Below, piece by piece: positions 12,171-17,494 of a stretch of 17,494 nt of DNA. Source of the stretch: Prolixibacteraceae bacterium (GTDB lineage: Bacteria > Bacteroidota > Bacteroidia > Bacteroidales > Prolixibacteraceae); NCBI GenBank assembly GCA_027451165.1, contig DAIDJX010000032.1:1-17494 (forward strand), read 5' to 3'. Under the pieces are notes generated by a model that was not told the DNA's origin, made no database searches, and saw nothing but the letters and a program-made list of their open reading frames with translations. The position numbers and the translations under genes are program-made. Position 1 is the first letter of the stretch; each line of letters starts with the position of its first letter.

Positions 12171-13703
12171 ATGATGTTCACACAGGAAGATATCAGGCAG
12201 ATCAAAGCCAGGGGCAGCAAGCCGGAAGATGTATTACAGCAGATTGAGCATTTTAAAAATGGTTTTCCGTTTTTGAAAGTTACTCCTGCAGCTGAAGTTG
12301 GAAATGGAATTATCCGGTTGAGTGACAGTGATATTCTGAAGTATGAGGAGTTATACGCTTCCCGTTTGGAAGATGGTCTTACAGTGATGAAGTTTGTGCC
12401 TGCCTCAGGTGCTGCCAGCCGGATGTTCAAATCGCTCTTCTCAGCGCTGGAAAAGCTTAAAGAGGGGAAAAAGGCGTCTGATGTTTTGTCAGCCAATAAG
12501 GATGCCGGCTTGTTCATTTCCCAGATCAGGAAATTTCCCTTTTATCCGGTATTGGCAGAATCCATTGCCAAGGCGGGTGAGCAGGAAGATCCGGAGACGC
12601 TGCTGGAGTATTTGCTCACCGAAAAAGGCCTGAATTACGGAAATATGCCTAAGGGATTGCTGTTGTTCCACCAGTATGAAGGTTTTGAACGCACTCCCTT
12701 TGAGGAACACCTTTCCGAAGGAGCTGCTTATGCCATGGATCACCGGAAGAATGTGAAACTGCATTTCACCGTATCCCCCGAACATGAGAAAGCTTTCCGT
12801 CATCTGTTTCAAACCGTGGAAGCGGGCTATGAGATCGAATACGGAGCCATTTACGAAGTGTCCTTCAGCCAGCAACATCCTTCAACCGATACCATAGCCG
12901 TCGATTTGCGCAATGAACCCTTCCGCGATAAGGATGGATCGCTTGTGTTCCGGCCGGCCGGCCATGGTGCCCTGCTGGAAAACCTGAAAGACCTGGATGC
13001 GGACCTTGTTTTTATCAAAAATATCGATAATGTGGTTCCTGATAAGTTCAAAGGAACAACAACCCTGTTTAAAAAAGCGCTGGCAGGAGTGCTTTTGCAC
13101 TATCAGAAGAAGATATTCGAATACCAGAAAATGCTGGAGGAGAAACATTCCCATGCCCTGGAGAGCGCCTATCTGGCAGAAATGGCAAATTTCCTTGAAA
13201 ACAGCCTGAATGTCAAACCTGCTGCTGATCAGTATTATGCAGAGAAGCAGGATCTTGTGCAGTACCTGAAAGAGAAATTTAACCGGCCAATCCGGGTGTG
13301 CGGTATGGTGAAAAACGAAGGTGAACCGGGTGGCGGGCCCTTCTTTGCCATGAATCCGGATGGGACCGTTTCGCTGCAAATTGCTGAAAGCGTTCAGATT
13401 GACCCTGATGATCCGGTGCAGATGAAAATTGCCAGGCATGCCACCCATTTCAATCCGGTTGATCTGGTCTGCGGATGGAAAAACTATAAGGGTGAAAAAT
13501 ATAACCTGTTGAAATTCAGGGATCCTGAAACCGGATTTATATCCTTGAAATCAAAAGACGGAAGGGATTTAAAAGCTCAGGAACTTCCCGGTCTCTGGAA
13601 TGGATCCATGAGCAACTGGATTACCATCTTCGTGGAAGTACCCATTGATACCTTTAATCCGGTGAAAACGGTTAATGATTTGTTGAGGAAGCAGCATCAG
13701 TGA
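12171..13703 (+). CDS. DUF4301 protein, possible nucleotidyltransferase-like fold
   Basis: A 510-residue cytoplasmic protein without signal peptide or membrane segments, recognised as DUF4301, a family I know mainly from Bacteroidetes and of unknown function. Conserved blocks: PASGAASRMFK (77-87), MPKGLLLFH (159-167), TPFEEHL (175-181), HFTVSPEHEKAF (198-209), RPAGHGALLENL (261-272), FIKNIDNVVP (281-290), GEPGGGPF (384-391) and FNPVKTVNDLL (495-505). The order resembles UDP-sugar pyrophosphorylases: a glycine-rich nucleotide loop ending in RM, a PK-G-LL substrate lysine, P-GHG and N-DN (metal Asp). This is my reading, not an established assignment. Two ATGs overlap at the start (12171, 12174); either could be used. 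It is divergent from the YhcC-like gene and followed by the TPR-aroE unit, which has its own promoter. Confidence 0.85.
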   Translation: MMFTQEDIRQIKARGSKPEDVLQQIEHFKNGFPFLKVTPAAEVGNGIIRLSDSDILKYEELYASRLEDGLTVMKFVPASGAASRMFKSLFSALEKLKEGKKASDVLSANKDAGLFISQIRKFPFYPVLAESIAKAGEQEDPETLLEYLLTEKGLNYGNMPKGLLLFHQYEGFERTPFEEHLSEGAAYAMDHRKNVKLHFTVSPEHEKAFRHLFQTVEAGYEIEYGAIYEVSFSQQHPSTDTIAVDLRNEPFRDKDGSLVFRPAGHGALLENLKDLDADLVFIKNIDNVVPDKFKGTTTLFKKALAGVLLHYQKKIFEYQKMLEEKHSHALESAYLAEMANFLENSLNVKPAADQYYAEKQDLVQYLKEKFNRPIRVCGMVKNEGEPGGGPFFAMNPDGTVSLQIAESVQIDPDDPVQMKIARHATHFNPVDLVCGWKNYKGEKYNLLKFRDPETGFISLKSKDGRDLKAQELPGLWNGSMSNWITIFVEVPIDTFNPVKTVNDLLRKQHQ

Positions 13704-13734
13704 AAGGAACCCGGAATTTATTCCCCGGTTTTTA

Positions 13735-13742
13735 TACCTTTG
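13735..13742 (+). promoter_or_regulatory. -7 promoter element of the TPR-aroE unit
   Basis: TACCTTTG is an exact TAnnTTTG match 19 bases before ATG 13762, implying a leader of about 13 bases. An imperfect CCGGAA/TTCCCCGG repeat just upstream may end the DUF4301 transcript. Confidence 0.5.
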
Positions 13743-13761
13743 CAGCGATATTTGAAACAAC

Positions 13762-15171
13762 ATGAACGAGCGTGATTTTTTTGACGATCAGTTTGCTCCC
13801 GAAGGATTTGACCTTTTGATGGGTTCACTGAAGGATGGGAATTACCGTTATTTTGATGTTTCCGAATACGAGGAATTTATTGATTACCTGAATGCCGGCG
13901 GTGATTTTGAGCGCAGTGAACTGGTGATCACACTGGCCCTTCAAACGCATCCCAATGCCAACTCCCTGAAAATTCGTTTTGCACAGGCTTTGTTGAACAG
14001 GGGAGAACCGGAAAAAGCAAGACTGGAGCTGGAAGCACTTGGAAGTTCACCAAATGAAGAGCCAGAATTCAGCCTCCTCATGGGGAATTGTTACCTGATG
14101 GAAGAAAACGGGGCTGCTGCGTCCGAAAGCTTTAAAAAGGCCATCCGTAATGCCGGTGAAGAGTTGGACGATGTGCTGTATCAGGTAGGGTCTTCCTATG
14201 TGTCGGCAGGTGAAATCCAGGAAGCAGTAAATTATTTTGAACGCTCTTTTGAGGAAAATCCGGAAAATGATTATGTCCTGAACGACCTTGGTTATTTCTA
14301 TGACCAGCTGGGCTTTCCGGAGAAAAGCATCTATTATTACAACCTCTACCTTGATATAGATCCTTTTAATCCTGCCGTTTGGTTTAACCTTGGCATTGCC
14401 TGTAACCGGCTGGGGCAGTTTGAAAAAGCCCTGGAAGCTTATGATTTTACCCTGGCGCTTAGTGATGATTTTTTCCACGCCCTCTTTAACAAAGCCAACT
14501 CTTTGGCCAACCTGGAGCGGTTTAAGGAGGCTGTTGTCTGTTACCGTGACTATCTGAAATATGATCCGGAAAATGACGATGCCTTATGTTACATGGGGGA
14601 ATGTTACCTTAACCTGGGGAGGCGAAGGATGGCGGAACGTTACTATTCCAAAGCATTGAAAGTAAACCCTGCCAATGATATGGCGCTTTTTTCCTCCGGA
14701 ATAATCGCGTGGATGGACAGGGATTATCTCCTCAGCATAGACCTCATGAAAAGAGCTCTCGCGTTGGAGGGGAATACGGCAGAGTACTGGTTTACCTATG
14801 CAAGGGTGTTGGCCGATTCCGGAAAAGAAAAAGAAGCCAGGGCCGCCTTCCGGAAAGCCTCTTCGCTCAATCCCGGACAATCTGAAATATGGATGCACTT
14901 TGCAGAATACCTCCATGGTCAGGGACAGATGCGTGATGCCATCCGGATACTGAAAAAAGGAATACGTCACAACAACAGGGATGCCGCAATTAAATACCTG
15001 CTGGCTGCCTACCTCTACGAAAGCGATGAGGAAAAGGAAGCATCCATGCAGCTCGAAACTGCGCTGAAACTCGATTTCAACCGTCACGACGACCTGTTCA
15101 AGGTCTATCCGAAAGCCGCTCAGAATGATTCAGTGAAAAAACTGATCAAAGCGCACAAACCACTTAAGTAA
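13762..15171 (+). CDS. Tetratricopeptide repeat protein
   Basis: A 469-residue cytoplasmic protein made almost wholly of TPR helices, so most likely a protein-binding scaffold; the partner is unknown. The N-terminal ~50 residues are acidic and aromatic (MNERDFFDDQFAPEGFDLLM). Clear repeats run from about residue 50 to 440, with consensus units such as AVWFNLGIACNRLGQFEKAL (206 onward), ALCYMGECYLNLGRRRMAER (274 onward) and YWFTYARVLADSGKEKEARA (342 onward). There is no signal peptide, membrane segment or enzymatic domain. aroE starts six bases after the stop, so the two are co-transcribed. Confidence 0.9.
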   Translation: MNERDFFDDQFAPEGFDLLMGSLKDGNYRYFDVSEYEEFIDYLNAGGDFERSELVITLALQTHPNANSLKIRFAQALLNRGEPEKARLELEALGSSPNEEPEFSLLMGNCYLMEENGAAASESFKKAIRNAGEELDDVLYQVGSSYVSAGEIQEAVNYFERSFEENPENDYVLNDLGYFYDQLGFPEKSIYYYNLYLDIDPFNPAVWFNLGIACNRLGQFEKALEAYDFTLALSDDFFHALFNKANSLANLERFKEAVVCYRDYLKYDPENDDALCYMGECYLNLGRRRMAERYYSKALKVNPANDMALFSSGIIAWMDRDYLLSIDLMKRALALEGNTAEYWFTYARVLADSGKEKEARAAFRKASSLNPGQSEIWMHFAEYLHGQGQMRDAIRILKKGIRHNNRDAAIKYLLAAYLYESDEEKEASMQLETALKLDFNRHDDLFKVYPKAAQNDSVKKLIKAHKPLK

Positions 15172-15177
15172 ACCGTC

Positions 15178-15924
15178 ATGAGGACTTATGGTCTCATCGG
15201 TTACCCGCTTGGGCACTCCTTCTCCAGAAAATTCTTCACGGAAAAATTCCTCCGGGAAAACCTGCAGGAACAATACCTCAATTTTGAACTGGATGATATT
15301 GCTTTGTTACCAGGTATTATTGGTGCTCATCCTGAACTGGCCGGTCTGAACGTAACCATTCCGTACAAGGAGAAAGTGCTGCCCTATCTTGGCAGGCTGG
15401 ATCCGGTTTCCACCGCTATTGGCGCAGTCAATACCATCCGCATCATCCGGAATCAGGAAGGAATTCTCCTCGAAGGGTACAACAGCGATGTCTATGGCTT
15501 TTCTGAATCACTGAAACCCCTGCTGAAGACTTTCCACCGGAAGGCACTGGTGCTGGGAACCGGTGGCGCCTCAAAGGCGGTGACATTTGCGCTTGATCGC
15601 CTGGGAATAGAGTGGCTGCAGGTTTCCAGAAACAACATCGGGATGAAGTGTATCTCTTATGACGATTTGGACCTTCAGACCATCAGACAGCACCCGATAA
15701 TCATTAACACAACACCCCTGGGGACTTTTCCAGATACCGGAACCTACCCGCTTATTCCCTATAACATAATAACTCAGGAGCATTTGCTTTACGACCTGGT
15801 GTATAATCCGGCTGAATCACTTTTCCTGAAATATGGCAAGGAACAGGGCGCCGCCATAAAAAACGGGTACGAAATGCTGGAACTGCAAGCCCTCATGTCG
15901 TATGACATCTGGAATGAAACGTAA
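15178..15924 (+). CDS. aroE: Shikimate dehydrogenase
   Basis: NADPH-dependent reduction of 3-dehydroshikimate to shikimate in chorismate and aromatic amino acid synthesis. The 248-residue product is short but complete for the Bacteroidetes form. The shikimate-binding N-terminal motif YGLIGYPLGHSFSRKFF is intact, the catalytic lysine is K64 in NVTIPYK and its aspartate partner D104 is in YNSDVYGF. AVNTI follows at 83-87. The NADP-binding loop is GTGGASKAV (127-135), and SRN at about 149-151 supplies the arginine that favours NADPH. NTTPLG and the C-terminal GYEMLELQA block close the fold. The stop is 20 bases from the convergent antiporter stop, with no hairpin between. Confidence 0.97.
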   Translation: MRTYGLIGYPLGHSFSRKFFTEKFLRENLQEQYLNFELDDIALLPGIIGAHPELAGLNVTIPYKEKVLPYLGRLDPVSTAIGAVNTIRIIRNQEGILLEGYNSDVYGFSESLKPLLKTFHRKALVLGTGGASKAVTFALDRLGIEWLQVSRNNIGMKCISYDDLDLQTIRQHPIIINTTPLGTFPDTGTYPLIPYNIITQEHLLYDLVYNPAESLFLKYGKEQGAAIKNGYEMLELQALMSYDIWNET

Positions 15925-15944
15925 TCAACACATCCTGATTTTAT

Positions 15945-17429
15945 TCAGTTGTCCAGATTCTTACCGGGCCGGTACAAACATACATTCACCATGCCAAACT
16001 CTTCCTGGTTGTCGGCCAGTATGACCAGCACATCATTTGCCTTTATTTCCGTGGATCCTCCGGGCCTGATAAATTCTCCGTCCCGTTTGATCATCACAAT
16101 AAAGGCGGATTTCGGAAAATTCAAATCAACAATTCTTTTATCAACTGCATAACAATCCGGGGATATGATAATTTCCTGAAGCGATGATTTTGGGAGTTCC
16201 AGACTGTTTTTTTCAGTTTCGGAAAGTGGTTTGGCTTTTTCAGGCAGGGCTACTTTCAGCCATTTTGCCACTAATGCCAAACTGGTGCCCTGGATTAAAA
16301 CAGAAGTTACAGAGATAAAAAAAACGATATTGAAAATAATATTCGCCTTTTCAATCCCTGCCAGTAGCGGGTAGGTGGCAAAAACAATAGGAACGGCTCC
16401 CCTTAAACCCACCCAGGAAATGTAAAAACGCCTTCTCATTTCCATCCTGAAGGGAAGAAGGCTTAGAAATACGCCTACCGGCCGGGCCACGACGATCAGA
16501 AAGAGAGAGATGAGCAGTCCGATCCCGATATAGGGCAACACCTGTGATGGGAAAACAAGCAGTCCCAGTGTAAGGAACAACACAATTTGCATGAGCCAGG
16601 CCAGACCATCAAATACCTTGAATATGGTGTTCTTATGGATCAGTTCCTGATTCCCCAGGTATACTGCACAGATGTAAATAGCAAGAAATCCGTTACCACC
16701 AATAAAATCTGTCGCTGAAAAGGTAAGGAACATCAGGGCGATGACCAACACCGGGTAGAGCCCTTCAAAATCCAGTTTTATCTTGTTGATGATGTGTTTA
16801 CTCAGTTTACCGAAACCAAAACCAGCCACTCCGCCCAAAATCATTTGCTGGAAAAACAGCGGGAAGATGGAAAGAAAACCTTGGTCCTGGTTGATAACCA
16901 GACTCAGAAAGGCGATGGTCAGGACATAGGCCATCGGATCGTTACTACCGCTTTCCAGCTCCAGGGTGGGACGCAGGTTAGACTTCAATCCCAGATTTTT
17001 TGCCCGCAGTATGGAAAACACAGCGGCTACATCAGTTGAAGAGACGATGGAGCCCAGCAGCATACTTTCATACAGGGTGAAATCGTCGGTGATCAGCCAT
17101 ATAAATGTGCCCAGGGAAACGGCTGTCAGTATCACGCCGATGGTGGATAAGGCAAGACCTTCCCGCAGTACGGGTTTGACCGATTTCCAGTTGGTATCAA
17201 AACCCCCGGAGAATAATATAAAATTGAGGGAAACCACACCAATAAACTGAGCAATTTTGGGATCATCAAATTGGATGCCTCCGATCCCGTCAGATCCTGC
17301 CAACATACCGATGGTCAGAAACAGCAAAAGGGTGGGGACACCAAACCGGTAAGATGTTTTTCCGGCGATGATGCTGATAAAAAGCAACAATGAGCCTACC
17401 AGTAATATATTCTCAATGGTCAGGTTCAT
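15945..17429 (-). CDS. K+/H+ antiporter, CPA1/NhaP2 type with TrkA-C domain
   Basis: Inner-membrane monovalent cation/proton antiporter, most like CvrA/NhaP2. Numbering from ATG 17429 (494 aa): about 12 membrane helices fill residues 1-385. The transport-site motifs are SSTDVAAVFSILR (near 130-140) and ELESGSNDPMAYVL (near 160-172), with the ND pair typical of electroneutral CPA1 exchangers. LRGAVPIVFATYPLL (near 340) is another conserved block. The cytoplasmic C-terminus from about 400 is a TrkA-C/RCK-C-like domain (KRIVDLNFPKSAFIVMIKRD, then ADNQEEF), likely gating by a ligand or nucleotide. ATG 17429 is chosen over TTG 17438, which overlaps the stop of the preceding gene. It probably belongs to an operon with that upstream gene. 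Na+ as substrate cannot be excluded. Confidence 0.92.
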   Translation of the reverse strand: MNLTIENILLVGSLLLFISIIAGKTSYRFGVPTLLLFLTIGMLAGSDGIGGIQFDDPKIAQFIGVVSLNFILFSGGFDTNWKSVKPVLREGLALSTIGVILTAVSLGTFIWLITDDFTLYESMLLGSIVSSTDVAAVFSILRAKNLGLKSNLRPTLELESGSNDPMAYVLTIAFLSLVINQDQGFLSIFPLFFQQMILGGVAGFGFGKLSKHIINKIKLDFEGLYPVLVIALMFLTFSATDFIGGNGFLAIYICAVYLGNQELIHKNTIFKVFDGLAWLMQIVLFLTLGLLVFPSQVLPYIGIGLLISLFLIVVARPVGVFLSLLPFRMEMRRRFYISWVGLRGAVPIVFATYPLLAGIEKANIIFNIVFFISVTSVLIQGTSLALVAKWLKVALPEKAKPLSETEKNSLELPKSSLQEIIISPDCYAVDKRIVDLNFPKSAFIVMIKRDGEFIRPGGSTEIKANDVLVILADNQEEFGMVNVCLYRPGKNLDN

Positions 17430-17434
17430 ATTGT

Positions 17435-17494
17435 TCAATCATTGTCAAAATTGCCGTTGATCTGCAGGTTAAACTGCGTAATCCGGAAGCCTTC
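17435..17494 (-). CDS. C-terminal end of an unidentified upstream gene
   Basis: The minus strand has 19 sense codons followed by TGA at 17435-17437, reading EGFRITQFNLQINGNFDND. The composition is protein-like and the stop sits five bases before the antiporter ATG, as in a tight operon. A second frame is also open across this short stretch, so the call is tentative and no family can be named. Confidence 0.4.
   Translation of the reverse strand, partial: EGFRITQFNLQINGNFDND

Noticed and set aside
1..17494. tRNA, rRNA, integrase, transposase or prophage genes
   Set aside because: None could be recognised in either strand; the repeats are short words without associated mobility genes in this window.

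Overview
The window looks like a chromosomal piece of an uncultured Bacteroidetes (probably Bacteroidales-like) genome. The grounds are gene content (Bacteroidetes-type secreted hypothetical, DUF4301 protein, TPR protein next to aroE, lipoprotein sulfatase) and several -7 promoter elements of the Bacteroidetes type TAnnTTTG. The first ~265 bases are an exception: on the minus strand they encode the C-terminal part of an archaeal-type triosephosphate isomerase, joined abruptly to the 3' end of a bacteroidetal umuC. That join is most simply an assembly chimera.

Layout: 1-264 archaeal TIM fragment (-); 220-1503 umuC (-); a repeat/hairpin gap; 1755-2447 secreted hypothetical (-); 2523-3413 zinc-type CDF transporter (+); 3414-3702 dense heptamer/46-bp repeat array between convergent genes; 3703-4818 AmmeMemoRadiSam radical SAM enzyme (-); 4840-5144 patchwork of repeats and hairpins; 5145-7592 large membrane protein with a spermidine-synthase-like domain (-); 7589-9136 Memo-AMMECR1 fusion (-); 9243-10820 formylglycine sulfatase lipoprotein (+); 10821-11055 repeats with a hairpin framed by direct repeats; 11056-12018 YhcC/TIGR01212 radical SAM protein (-); 12171-13703 DUF4301 protein (+); 13762-15171 TPR protein and 15178-15924 aroE (+, one transcription unit); 15945-17429 K+/H+ antiporter (-), preceded by the last codons of an unidentified gene.

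The most interesting locus is 3703-9136. It holds all three parts of the AmmeMemoRadiSam system (Memo and AMMECR1 fused into one chain, plus the radical SAM enzyme) and a membrane protein translationally coupled to the fusion. The fusion has a Sec-type signal peptide and the radical SAM enzyme a Tat-like leader (KR instead of RR), so the system may work outside the cytoplasm. The membrane protein has lost the spermidine synthase catalytic Asp and carries an N-terminal membrane segment with a haem-b-like histidine pair. The substrate is unknown.

A second theme is intergenic: gaps downstream of genes are filled with tandem short words and palindromes, often starting within a few bases of stop codons. 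Two palindromes are framed by direct repeats of the surrounding word, which suggests small palindromic elements that insert or expand there. A third lead is that the DUF4301 protein carries a motif order resembling sugar-nucleotide pyrophosphorylases.
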